DNA of 64,000 nucleotides from Clarireedia homoeocarpa (GCA_001465935.1 LNKV01000027.1:62001-126000), one strand, 5' to 3'. Counted from the stretch's first letter, positions 21,540 to 32,182 are shown. Numbers and translations are program-made. The notes: generated by a model not told the origin, from the letters alone.

Positions 21540-24500
21540 TCATGCTAACCTTTTCTTCAAGCTGCGTAAGACTTCCCCGACTGTCTTCTTTTGACGGAAA
21601 TACCTCTGCAGGCTAATCCATTCGTAGCCATCCCGATCCTCTTTCATTTTCTGGAGAATCGCTTGCATTCCCACCGGGGTCCACGGGTCGATTCCCCATT
21701 TGTGGCCTTCTGCGTACTTGCGAAGGTAACCTATCAAGAATGCCGCTATCGAGACAGCCACAGGAGTAGCCACCGACGTGCCAGATCGGTAACTGAACTC
21801 GTAGGCCCTCCCTTTATCTTGTCCTTCCTCTTCGATTTTGGGCAAATGCCAATAGGACTTGACCATCTCACCAACAGTGCTGAAATTGTTTTTCTGGGGA
21901 ATTGCAATTGGGTTGCTTGCGGCAACAATTCCCTGTGGTGTAGCCGAGTGGATGCATATTACACGGTCATAGGCGGCAGGGTAGCTTCGGCTCCCTTCAC
22001 CGCCGTCGTTGGAGGCCGAGGAGAATATTATGATATCTTCTTTGATGCAGTTTTGAATTTCACGGTTCTCGTTCGTATCAGGCTTATCGAAGCCGAAGGA
22101 AAGAGAAATCATATTCACTTTCCACTTTGTTCTCGCATGTTTTATTGCCTGTTTTTCATAAGCCATGGCCTCCGCATACAAAGACTTAGAAGATTCGTAC
22201 CTCTGTGATCAAGTCTCTCTTCGTGAATTTCTTGGTGTCCGTGACCTTGCCAATGTACAATTCAACATTGGTAGTGAGTTGCAAGATAATACCAGCAATA
22301 TGCGTTCCGTGGCCGACTTTGTCAACTGTCGCATGACTATTTTCAATCCAAGATTTCGAGTCCCTGATGCGGCTTTTATCCACTTCTAGATGATTGTACT
22401 CTATTCCCGAGTCTATGATGGCAACCTTGATGACATTCGGACCAGTCCTAGCCTCGATATTGTGTTTTATGAGCAAGTTCTGGAATCCTTCGATCCATTT
22501 ATCGGTCCGTCGATGGCTACTTTGGTCAGCGAGTTTAGTTCTCATCTGTGACAGGGTGCTACTTGTACTCACCTTGCTTCCTCTCCCTGGGTCTCATTCC
22601 CTCCAACCTGCAGCTCGCCGTCGGCAGCATCGTCGTTAGCAATTTTGTCGTAAAAACCAATGCGGTGTTGGGTGACGGGATTCTGGACCTGTCGTAATTC
22701 AAGACTTTGTTGGTCTGAGACAGTTATGGACGCCGATACTCCAAACCGGCAGTTTTGAGATACTGATGATGAGGCCCCTTTGGAAATCGAATTAGGTGAC
22801 AGTTCAATCGGATCTGGAACATAGTCCTCAGGACATGATCTTGAGTAGAGTTGATACAGTGGAGCCACGACGTGAGTACGCAAGTTTGCGCGGACTTCCT
22901 TGGAGTCGCGACCAAGCTTTTCGACGTCTGCTTTTATGCAAAAGTCGATTACCTCCTTCAGAAGTTCCCTAATGTTACTGATGTATTTGTCTTTCCCAGG
23001 CTTCCCTTTTTTCTCCGATTTGATCAGGAGGCCAGCGATAACCAGGTCGGCATCTTTGAGTAGGTTACCCTCACTATCACGGAATTTTTGCCGGTTGCGA
23101 AACTCATCGATTACCTCGCCGCGGAGAATTTCCAGAAGAATGATTCCCAGAGAAAGAATTTTTGGGTAGGTGTGAAGGCATGCAGATACCGGTTTGTCAT
23201 CTGTCTCAGACTCTGATACGAAGGGAGAAGAGGAATCTTGTTTACCAGAGCCTATCTTGGCCGTGATAAAGGGCCTCTGCAGATATACTAGGATCGATTG
23301 GTCTGTGATATCCTCCTCTTTCATAAAATGGATTATGTCTTTTGACCAGGCCTCGGACATCCAGTGCGAGTCGTAGAATTGCCACACAGCTTTTGCGACC
23401 AGGTAAGAGAGTTTGACTCGTAAGGCATCATCATTCTTTAGTTTCTTCTGATAAATTAGTTTGCCCAGGGACATACTAGGTTCATTGACAACCATGATGG
23501 ACTGTGGATAATCCCTCTCCTTGGTCAGGCTGCCCCTGGTACCTCTTAGGACAGGGTAACTGAGCTTCTGCTCCCGGATGAGCTTGCAGAATTCCTCGGG
23601 TGGAATATGGGAATGATCTGTGATACCTTTACTGTATATTGTCAGAGAAGGTTTGGAAAAGATTCAGCCGGGATATTCAGACTTCTGGAGAATAACACTT
23701 ATTTGAGTCTCCCTCCAGCCCCAGAAATTAGCCTCGTCGGCATGAAGATGCAAAATGAACAGACTAAATAGCACCGAGTCCTTTTCCGTCTCGCCTTCAA
23801 TGGGTGCCAATCCTAAATTTGCGATGCACCCAGGGTCGCCTGCCAAAGAACAAGCACATGCTTCTCCGAGAATGGAGTGCAGCTCTTGCACGTACTCGGC
23901 CCAATCGGCGTCTTTGATGCCTTCCGTTGGCAGGTCTGATAGGCACTCTCGTGATTTATCCCCCGTAAGCTCTCCCAAATTTTCTAGCTCCGCCTGAAGT
24001 TTCTCCCTATGAGGCTTGGAACGTCTCCGAATTTCTCCCAAGTTTTTTATACATCTTATTGCGCCGTTTAGCTTTTCCGGTGGCTTGCGGAGGACAATGG
24101 CCTCGAGATTGGAATAGGATGACCGGCTGTACGTAGAAGGTTTCTTTCTCTGAAAATTAGGTGTATCCTGCATCGTATAATAGTCAGCACTGCAGCCCTC
24201 TTGAACCTATAGAGAATTGTGTAACCTTTGTCGCCTCTTCAAGCAGAGTGAGCAGATTCAGGACTTGCTTCTCCTCCGGGGACCCTTTATGACACCTACT
24301 ACCATGCCACTGCGTGATGCATTTTTCAGCTTCGTCTAGATATTGTCCTAGGATAGCAAGGAAAGGGCGGGGTAGAGGGCCAGACGGTTGCTGCCCAGTC
24401 CGACTTTCACGTATTACACTGGTTGTGCTCGGTGAAGGCTTCGTTAACGACTTGACGACCTTACGAAACGGTGGGAGGACTTTGAGAGCGAAGGATATCG

Positions 24501-24543
24501 CCGAAGAAGGAATGGGGGTGGAATTGTCTCTCGCCATGGGCAT
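21540..24543 (-). CDS. DUF7580-like domain fused to S8 subtilisin-like protease (HET-Q2-like)
   Basis: Exons on the minus strand: 24543-24226, 24167-23683, 23631-22573, 22519-22201, then 22169-21540 (~936 aa if the last join is right). Residues 1-~560 resemble the fungal DUF7580 / HeLo-associated region: a helical start, then LSYLVAKAVWQFYDS and PKILSLGIILLEILRGE, reminiscent of a kinase-like fold without catalytic motifs. Residues ~650-936 are an S8 peptidase with the whole triad: Asp in VAIIDSGIEY (~657), His in GHGTHIAG (~691), oxyanion Asn in SASNDG (~781), Ser in SGTSVATP (~859). No signal peptide, so it is cytosolic. Family knowledge: such proteases activate gasdermins in allorecognition. 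Odd: the frame breaks at 22200/22170 between His and Ser, needing a 31-nt intron or a frameshift. Donor GTCTGA at 23682 is also weak. Confidence 0.8.
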
Positions 24544-24934
24544 AAATTCAGAGCGGAAGTCATTGAGACGCGGTGCCTAGTGGTGTCTTAGGGGTGGTAA
24601 TAAAGTGGGGTTGGATTTTTAGAGTTACTGCAGGTCACTAGTGAGTGTAACTTACTAACAACTATCCGACCAACTTCGGATTTCTGATTGTTCAAGTGCA
24701 ATCTGGACATTTGAAAACTTATATACCTGATTATCCCAATAAATTCTGGACATTGAAGATTTATATTTCTGATTATCCGAGTGCAATCTGGACATTTGAA
24801 AACTCATATATCTGATTATCCCAATAAAATCTGGACATTGAAGATTTATATTTCTGCCGCATCCCACCAAAACAAGCAATCCACTTTTACGGACGGAGAT
24901 AATAGTTGAATGTGATTTTGAATCCTTTGCAAAT
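24544..24934. promoter_or_regulatory. Bidirectional promoter region between protease and NLR
   Basis: 391 bases separate the divergent start codons at 24543 (minus) and 24935 (plus). More than a third is occupied by the nested tandem repeat at 24696-24856. The layout suggests co-expression of protease and NLR; no known factor site is assigned. Confidence 0.5.
24696..24856. repeat. 85-bp tandem duplication built of ~42-bp half units
   Basis: Copy 1 is 24696-24780; copy 2 starts at 24781 and runs to ~24856, differing at about three positions over the shared 76 bases. Each copy contains two related halves, both of the form CTGGACAT - TGAA - TTATAT - CTGATTATCC, so there are four half units of ~42 bp, with a weaker trace (TTTCTGATTG) just before. 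It lies in the divergent promoter region. Confidence 0.85.
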
Positions 24935-27900
24935 ATGGCGGAGGTCACGAGACCCTCTGAAATAGCGAAGAGTGCAACTGCGTGTAAGGAGTTTTTGGAT
25001 ACGCATGCCCCGAAGGAGCATACATGGATTCGGTCGGTGCAAGTCGACTTCAACCTTTGGTGCTCCGCTATCAAAGCCACATCATTTGATAAGTCGGGGA
25101 TGGATCACAGATTGAGGAACTATCTAGATACACGAGAGTCCATTTGCAATCTTATCGATGCTTTGAAAACTTCTGTTGAAGGAGCAGTGGGTATCTATAG
25201 TGGGACTGGTAAGCTTCTGGCCTCCAATAATAATTCTGTAGCTAACTGTGAGACCCAAAGCGAAAGAACTTAAAGATGACAAGTCAGAAGACTCAGCAGA
25301 TGATATTCCTGAGTTAGTGGGCGAGAATGACGCAGAAGCCCCTGCTTGGGAGGGCGAGTTGGAGGACTCGGATAGCACACAGGAAACTGACGAAGCACAG
25401 TCTTCCTCGACAAAATCAGAGGCGCCACCCGATGGGGAATCTGAGAGTGTTGAAGACAATTCTTTGAGCAACTCCGGTTCAACCTCAACCAATAATTCGG
25501 TTCTTGAAGAATACATCTCATATGCCAGGACTATTCTAGACCAACTGACAAGAATATCCCTCACCATCCGGAGAGCCGGTGCCAAGTATCGGTTTGAGAG
25601 AGCAGACAAGGCCTTGAGGGAGACAGAAGAAGTTAAAGCATTCCGTCAGCATCTCACAACCATCATCAACTCTGGGTTTCCCGACGAAGACGCCAAAGAC
25701 TTGCCGGCCACGGAAAAGATGAAACGAATCTATGATGACAGCAAGTTCAGTCCCGTCAAGTTGAAACTGATACGTGCAAATATTCTCCGTAGACATCGCA
25801 TTAAGTATTTTACCGAAGCACGAGTTCCTAGGACCCACACTCCAGTAGAGGCGCCAAAGGAAATCCAGGTGCAGAAGCCAGACAAGACTCCAGCTGCAGT
25901 GGATAGCGCTCCTCCTACAAGCATTGTATCTTCGAAAGTAAAAGAAAGCCAACCAGTCACCCCAATTACTCCTCAAGTGCATGAGGCGCCAGTCGAAAGG
26001 ACCCACTCAATCTACACTGCCGCAGTAACGGCGACCGATGTTGACCCGAATTTTGATACTACGGATCTATTCGTGAATAAGACGCCATCAAGGATGACCA
26101 GGATGACAAAGATTGGAGGATCACAGGCCTATCCGGGGTGTCCAAAGCCCCAGCCTAATGGGACGCTAATCTGTCCGTACTGCAACGATAAACTGCCAGA
26201 ATCGTATGCGAAGAATGAGCAAAGTTGGAAGTAAGTATTAGAGGCTAGTTTGCATCCCATTTACTGATATATTCCAGGGCACACGTCGCCCAAGACATTC
26301 TCCCCTACTCGTGCGTCATGGAAGAATGCAGCAACAACGATGAGATGTACCTCAAGGCAGATCAGCTACTTGCGCATATGAGAGCGAAACATTCTTCAAC
26401 GAAATGGATTTGCAATCCTTGCTCGACTAACACCAAACAGGCCTCCGAATCCGATCAGTCCGATCCCCAAGATCTAGTTTTCTTTGATAGTGCTGAAAGC
26501 TGGCAGGCTCACACAGAAAAAGAGCATGGGAACCTTGGACCAGCGCTCCAGCGAGATATCCTCACGGAACTCAGCAAGCGACAACTCATCGGCCCGCTGG
26601 AGTGTCCGTTGTGTAAAATTGAGCCCACGGAGCCTAGGACAGGCATCGATGAGCACATCTTGAAGCACTTACACGAATTCGCGCTTCGAGCGCTTCCTGG
26701 AGATGCCGGACTAGCAAATGAGAAAGAAAGCACTGCGTTTCAGGTATCGAGTAGCGCCAGTCTACTCTCGTATACGAAAGACAGCTGGACTACCAGTGTC
26801 GGTACTCCAGATGATGAATTCATCCTCTATAAAAAATTGTTGAAAATCTTTGACGACCTCGAATCAAGATTGGAAAGATTTGAACCGGAATTCAGTGAGC
26901 AAGCCCGAACAGGTCTCAGAACATGTCGGAATCTTATGGAACGGAGATTCCAATACCATAAACCTAACGGCCTACTTCGAATTTATGATCCTCCACTTGT
27001 CAATCTAGTGGAGGTTTGCCACATCTTTAGCGACACTGATAAAATTCCACGGATTCGAGACCAACCGCTACTCAACATCACACTTGAGATGGAGCAGGAT
27101 ATTATAAATGCAGCGCTGGAGCGAATTTTTGATATGAATGATAGCGGGATAGCAGCTATAGAAGGTTTTCTGAACCTTCTCAAAAGTAAGTTAAAGTTTC
27201 ACCTATCTACTATATACTAAAGGCCGGCTGTACGTTAAGGTAAATGGACTTGGCTAAATAAATCTTAGGAAAGGTCAAGTATCCCATCGATCTCCCTCTT
27301 CCATCTCCCGGCCCAGACCGAGTCGATATTGAAGACATTGCCGAAAGGATAGACACCAATCTGACCAGGCATTCTAACAAGTACAAAAACAGCCCTATGC
27401 CTTTCGGCGAAGAATTCATGAAGCCGACAAAGGATGACGTTGGACTTGTTAGACAATTGAGTCTCCTGCCAAATATCATACTCACTGGACGTCATCCCGA
27501 CAAGATCACCAAGACTACAGTAGAGCTAGTCAATGAGTTGAAAGAGCGGGTAGAGGATTGGTCAATTCTCTGGGTTGACGCTCGAAGCGTAGCTTCCATC
27601 CAGAAGTCATGTGTGCAAATCCTTGAAACCCTCATCGGAACGGCACTCAGAGATGAATCAGGAGATGAAATTTCTAGATATGGGGTCAAGGCACTTTTCC
27701 ACTACCTCTCTTGGACGTATGAGGGACTTTGGATTATAGCCTTTGACGGATTAGAGGCAGAGGGTGCAATATATCTCCGACTGGAGAATATGTTCCCTCG
27801 TTCTTGTGCCGGAACACTCATAATATCCACAACTGACCCTACATCCACCCAGTTGCTTGGCCTGGCAGAAGTTATTCACCTTCCCGAAGCAGATTCATTC

Positions 27901-28608
27901 GACCTCCAACAAGATCTGACCTGCCTTCCTAACACCCGAGTTGACCTTCTACAAGAGATATACCACTGGGCCGACGGAAAAGATGAGCGGTTTATATTCT
28001 GGCTCAATGGCTTAGCCGGCACGGGGAAATCGACAATTGCACGTACTATTGCCCAGAGATACAATAAGGAAAAGCGTCTTGGGGCTAGCTTCTTCTTCTC
28101 AAGAGTTAGTGGGGATATTAGTCATGCTAGCAAATTTATCACGAGTCTTGCTGAACAACTTACATCCAATATACCATCTCTTCAACATTATATCAGCGAT
28201 ACTATCACAGAGCGGAGTGATATTACGAGCCAGTCCCTTCGCGACCAGTGGCAACAGCTCGTTCTTCGTCCATTATCAAGGTTAAATGGAAGCTCATCTC
28301 TGTTCTCCTACGTACTTGTTATAGATGCCCTTGACGAGTGCGATAATGAAAATGATATTAGGATGATTTTACAACTTTTAGCTACAGCTCGAGAATTAAA
28401 GACAGTACAACTTCGAATCTTTCTAACGAGTAGACCTGAGATCCCAATCCGAACTGGATTCAACCAGATACCAAACACAGAGCGCCAAAGTTTTGTTCTC
28501 CACAGTATATCGCCGGCGATTGTTGACCACGATATCTCTCTCTTTTTACAACATGTGAGATCTACGATCTGTGGATCCCTCTATGCAAGTCCCGGATTTC
28601 AGCTATGA
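24935..28608 (+). CDS. NLR-like STAND protein: zinc fingers, degenerate NB-ARC, intact NACHT
   Basis: Exons 24935-25208, 25261-26230, 26278-27185, 27269-28608 (introns 52, 47, 83 nt), 1163 aa. Order: helical N-terminus (1-91); acidic Ser/Glu linker; acuF-like C2H2 region ~398-530 (LICPYCNDKLPES, LPYSCVMEEC, AHMRAKHS, LECPLCKIEP); helical spacer; NB-ARC-like domain with a poor P-loop (TGRHPDKITKTT, ~790-801) and Walker B-like LWIIAFDG (~877); then, joined abruptly after FDLQQ, a HET-E/HNWD-type NACHT with intact P-loop GLAGTGKST (~966-973) and Walker B YVLVIDALDE (~1070). The protein stops soon after FLQHV, before the NACHT winged-helix part. WD40 repeats lie further on, out of reach. Probably a truncated non-self-recognition receptor; it may be non-functional. 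Confidence 0.8.
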
Positions 28609-28689
28609 CCACACCTAAATGAGATCCGGAGTTTGGCTAAATCCACGTTTATCTGATAGTATTGCCCAAATTAAGGAAATACGATTGAG

Positions 28690-28943
28690 GGGATTCCCAG
28701 ATCGGGAAAATACCATATTTTTATTACTCTTTAATTTATAAGTAATAGACTATTCTAAAATTATTATTTTTATATTTTGAGGATATAAATATTATCTAAA
28801 TTACGATATTATTAGTTTTTTAAATAAATAAATTAATTTATATTAAATATATTTTTATTTTTAAAAGTTTTTAATTTAATAGTTATAAATCTTTTTTTTA
28901 AAAAAGAAATTTATATTTTTTATTTAAATTTTTAATTATATTT
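28690..28943. other. AT-rich scar inside the NLR gene
   Basis: About 250 bases of almost pure A/T (TTTATT, TTAAAT, poly-T and poly-A runs) stand where the C-terminal half of NACHT and the linker should be. RIP-eroded insert or decayed coding sequence are both possible. Confidence 0.6.
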
Positions 28944-29696
28944 AAAGTCTGGGATATAGCTATAAGCGAGCTACAGCAGACGCTCGAGGGGCACAGCAAT
29001 TGGGTCACCTCAGTCGCTTTCTCAGCCGACTCGAAGCTGCTAGTATCAGCATCGGCCGACGAGACAGTTAAGGTCTAGGACATAGCTATAGGTACACTGC
29101 AGAAGACACTCGAAGGGTATAGCTATCGGTTTACCTCAGTCGCTTTCTCAGCCGACTCGAAGCTGCTAGCGTCAGCGTCGGCCGACAAGACAGTTAAAGT
29201 CTGGAATATAGCTATAGGCGAGCTACAGCAGATACTCGAGGGGTATAGCGATTGGGTCACCTCAGTCGCTTTCTCGGCTAACTCGAAGCTGTTAGCGTTA
29301 GTATCGGACGATAGAACAGTTAGAGTCTGGGACACGGCTACAGGTGTACTGCAGCAGATACTCGAGGGATACGGCTATGTTAAGAATTTATTATTTGATA
29401 TCACAAACTTAACTTTAATTACAGATATTGGCTGTTTTAGGTTAAATATAACTACGAACCTCCTTTTGCCTTCATCTTCTCAAGAAATAAATAGTAGAAG
29501 TCACCCTGAAGGATTAGGTATCAGTAGGTCTTGGGTTATATGGAATAGCCAGAACCTGCTTTGGTTACCACCCGACTTCCGAGCTAGCACTACATCCTCT
29601 GTTATCTCGTATACTGGTTCGATACTCGCTATTGGATGTCAATCTGGGCAGGTTTTTATTATCGGAATAAACAATCCACGTAGTAATATTCTTTAG
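28944..29696 (+). pseudogene. WD40-repeat tail of an HNWD-type NLR, broken
   Basis: Four units of exactly 126 bases (42 codons) begin at 28944, 29070, 29196 and 29322; each codes KVWDIA-type start, LEGHS, VTSVAFSADSKLL and a SASAD-type end. The last unit runs into a non-repeat C-terminus with SWVIWNSQNLLWLPPDFRA and ILAIGCQSGQVFIIG, which I recall as the end of HET-E/HNWD proteins. The frame is open over 750 bases except for one TAG at 29076, where the other units have TGG; G-to-A there fits RIP. It is most likely the detached tail of the upstream NLR gene. Confidence 0.85.
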
Positions 29697-29830
29697 CGAA
29701 GTTAGCTTGTTTTCAGAGAATATATAAAAGGGTTTTGCTAAACATCCGACGCTTTTTGCTATCTATCCGATCGTGACATTTGTTGTAAGATTACATCAAA
29801 ATTGTAAAATTGTATTCCCTTAGGTCCCAT

Positions 29831-30169
29831 TAACGCCTTTTTATGTCGTTCGTGCGTACCTTCTGAAGCTACTGAATTTGATCCTACTGATAAAGGAACC
29901 CTTAGGTCTAATGCGGATCCAATTCGGGAGCAATTACATCCACATCTACATACGCAAGAACGTCGACTAAGAAAGGGGGGACTGTCGGTTCTGTAAAGGG
30001 CAACACTATGGGCTTAAAAGGGTAATATTAGGTTCAATATCCGGTACTACAGCTTCAGCACGCAAAAGGACGACAGTTATATGAGGCTGTAAAGAATGTG
30101 ATATTCCTCTTTGTAAAAGAACGTACTGCTTTGAGAAGTATCATAGATTTAATGTAGATAATAAGTAAA
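29831..30169 (+). pseudogene. C-terminal remnant of a DDE transposase (piggyBac-like zinc ribbon)
   Basis: One frame reads from about 29831 to 29977 (NAFLCRSC ... IREQLHPHLHTQERRLRKGG). After a one-base shift at a run of six to seven G it continues with DCRFCKGQHYGLKR ... GCKECDIPLCKRTYCFEKYH and stops at 30169. The Cys/His pattern matches the C-terminal zinc ribbon of piggyBac-type or related DDE transposases. Besides the frameshift there is an in-frame TGA at a likely TGG. No terminal repeats were found. Confidence 0.55.
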
Positions 30170-30399
30170 TCTTGCTGGAATCCAGCGATCTGATTGGCCA
30201 ATTAAACCCTGCAAAAAAAAGGCGTGTTAACTTGGGACCTAATATAAAGTGCGCAACGAGACACACCACTTGCGGCCCTTTTTCTCAGGCATCAATATCA
30301 TATCAACGACCGAGGCATCGTGAAGCTGTTAAGCTCACCTTAATTGACTTCAAGCTCACAAAATACAGTCGGGACAGCATCACGCAACAACTACACAAA

Positions 30400-31341
30400 A
30401 TGAAGTCCCGGGTACCAATTCAGATCTGGCAAATATCCATAAGTGCTCTGCGCCCTATATCCCGCACATCACTGCGATGCCATCATTCAATTCCACAAAA
30501 TACATCTCGAATATCTTCCTCTCTGCTTAATCACACCCGTCTATATTCAACGCAACCACCGAGTCCTAATAGCAACAATGAACCAACCCCAAACCCAGCA
30601 AGCACACCCCAGCACCGGGACCTCCGCTCTCAATTCGCTCCTCCACCACCCCTCCCAAAAAAAAAGCGTTCCCTCCGCCCCGTAATCTACGCCTCCCTCT
30701 TCCTCTTCCTCGGCCTCACAACCGGACAATACCTCTCACTGGTGATCTCCCCACCTCCTCTCCCCGAACCCAACACCACCCCTGATGACCTCATGACCAC
30801 CTTCCTCCACGACCAAGCCTCCAAGATCCCCCTCGTGCAATCACTCTCCTCCGACCCCACCTGGCAATCCTGGGACGCCTATTCCGGCTTCACGCCTGCC
30901 GAGCGTCCGCACCGTCTAACCACCGGCCCGCTGGGTGGCACTCGCGGTCTCGGCGGGTATCAGAAGATCTTCTACAATGCCTCCACGGGTGAGTTTATCT
31001 CCGTGGTGTATTTAGGCGGGGCATTGGCTGGCTGGCCGGGGGTTGTGCATGGTGGGTTAATAGCGACGATTCTGGATGAGTCGTTGGGGCGGTGCGCGAT
31101 AAGGCAGTTGGGGGCGGGGACGGGAGTTACGGCGACGCTGGAGTTGAAGTATTTGAAGCCGAGTGTGACGAATGCGTTTTATGTGGTGCGGTGCATGCCA
31201 GTCTTGGAGGGCGCAGGCGAGAGAAAGAGGTGGGTAGAGGGGAGACTGGAGACGTTGGATGGGAGGGTTTGTGTAGAGGGGAAGGGGCTGTTTGTTGTGC
31301 CAAAGGGGTATAATACGAGGGTGATTACGGGCAGGTTTTAA
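30400..31341 (+). CDS. Hotdog-fold (4HBT) thioesterase family protein, probably mitochondrial
   Basis: Intronless, 313 aa, ATG at 30400. The N-terminal ~45 residues are Arg/Ser/Thr-rich without acids, a mitochondrial presequence pattern. A Pro-rich linker and one TM segment follow (VIYASLFLFLGLTTGQYLSLVI, ~100-121). The C-terminal ~150 residues carry the hotdog motif: GALAGWPGVVHGGLIATILDE with the central His-Gly-Gly and the active-site acidic residue, then ATLELKYLKPS. This is the THEM4/THEM5-like arrangement; family members hydrolyse acyl-CoA. The domain is complete, so an inner-membrane-anchored acyl-CoA thioesterase is inferred. It starts 230 bases after the transposase relic. Confidence 0.85.
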   Translation: MKSRVPIQIWQISISALRPISRTSLRCHHSIPQNTSRISSSLLNHTRLYSTQPPSPNSNNEPTPNPASTPQHRDLRSQFAPPPPLPKKKRSLRPVIYASLFLFLGLTTGQYLSLVISPPPLPEPNTTPDDLMTTFLHDQASKIPLVQSLSSDPTWQSWDAYSGFTPAERPHRLTTGPLGGTRGLGGYQKIFYNASTGEFISVVYLGGALAGWPGVVHGGLIATILDESLGRCAIRQLGAGTGVTATLELKYLKPSVTNAFYVVRCMPVLEGAGERKRWVEGRLETLDGRVCVEGKGLFVVPKGYNTRVITGRF

Positions 31342-31655
31342 AGTAGAAACGGGGATGGAGCTTGGTGTAGGAGCTGAACGGATATTTGTACGGCTATATT
31401 GTATATATTAGAAGCGGTCGAAGTACCAAGATCCGGCTAAGAGAAGGAACATGTCCATACGCCAGCTCTCTTTCCACTGGAATTGACTACCAGTCCCATG
31501 CAGTCTCGTCCATGAAGGAAACGGACCTCCATGGCTAGCTCAACAGACACCTGCTACCAGAGCAAGTCCATCTTCCTAGCAACCAATAAAAGAGCCGCAT
31601 GATTATTTCCTCATCTCTACCAAGCTGCAACCCGTCCACCACAGCAGCAGCAAAC
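31342..31655. other. Short intergenic between convergent genes
   Basis: 314 bases between the thioesterase stop and the stop of the minus-strand secreted protein. Nothing seen. Confidence 0.5.
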
Positions 31656-32182
31656 CTACGCCCCTTCCAACGCCCCAAAAATACTCGCCAAGCCCGAATT
31701 AGAAGCCACTCCCGGCGGCAAATTCGCATTCGCATTCCCCGTCCCCTTCGGCTTCTTCCCGCCCCCCGTGCCCGTAGCTTGCGCCCCGCCAGTCGCAGTC
31801 CCATTTTTCTTACTCCCACCCTGGAGCGCGCCAACCAGACCAGCTAGTTGGGAGGTGCCGTTATTGTTGCCGCCCCCGGCGGCTTTGGGCTTTCCGCCGC
31901 CTGCGACGTTGATTCCGGAGGCGCCGCCCACGCTGGTCGAGCCGTCCGGTTTGGTGGTTATGCCGGCGGAGCCGCCGAGGTTGGACGAGCCGTCGCCGTT
32001 TACTGGGTGTGGGGTGTCAGTGTGAGGTTGGGCTGGGTGTGGAAGGACGCATGCGATGTGCTGGGATGGATCAATGTGAACTTACCGGTAATGCCAGCGG
32101 ATTCTCGCTGCACGGAATTAGCATAAGGGAGGGAATGGATGCCAGCAACCAGAGCGGTGAGAACGATTGTGGAGAACTTCAT
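31656..32182 (-). CDS. Small secreted Gly/Asn/Ala-rich protein
   Basis: Two exons on the minus strand, 32182-32086 and 32002-31656 (83-nt intron, phase 1), 147 aa. The signal peptide is residues 1-17 (MKFSTIVLTALVAGIHS). The mature part is low complexity: repeated short GG, NGT, TGGG and KP blocks (GGGKPKAAGGGNNNGT, TGGGKKPKGTGNANAN) and a similar motif on both sides of the splice site (AGIT G / AGITT), with no Cys. It resembles small Gly-rich wall-associated or effector-like proteins of Helotiales; no function is known. A GC-rich composition and a purine-rich minus strand generate a long shadow frame on the plus strand. Confidence 0.72.

Noticed and set aside
21940..21960. TAGCCGAGTGGATGC, a perfect tRNA A-box match
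   Set aside because: Lies inside the protease coding exon; there is no B box downstream.
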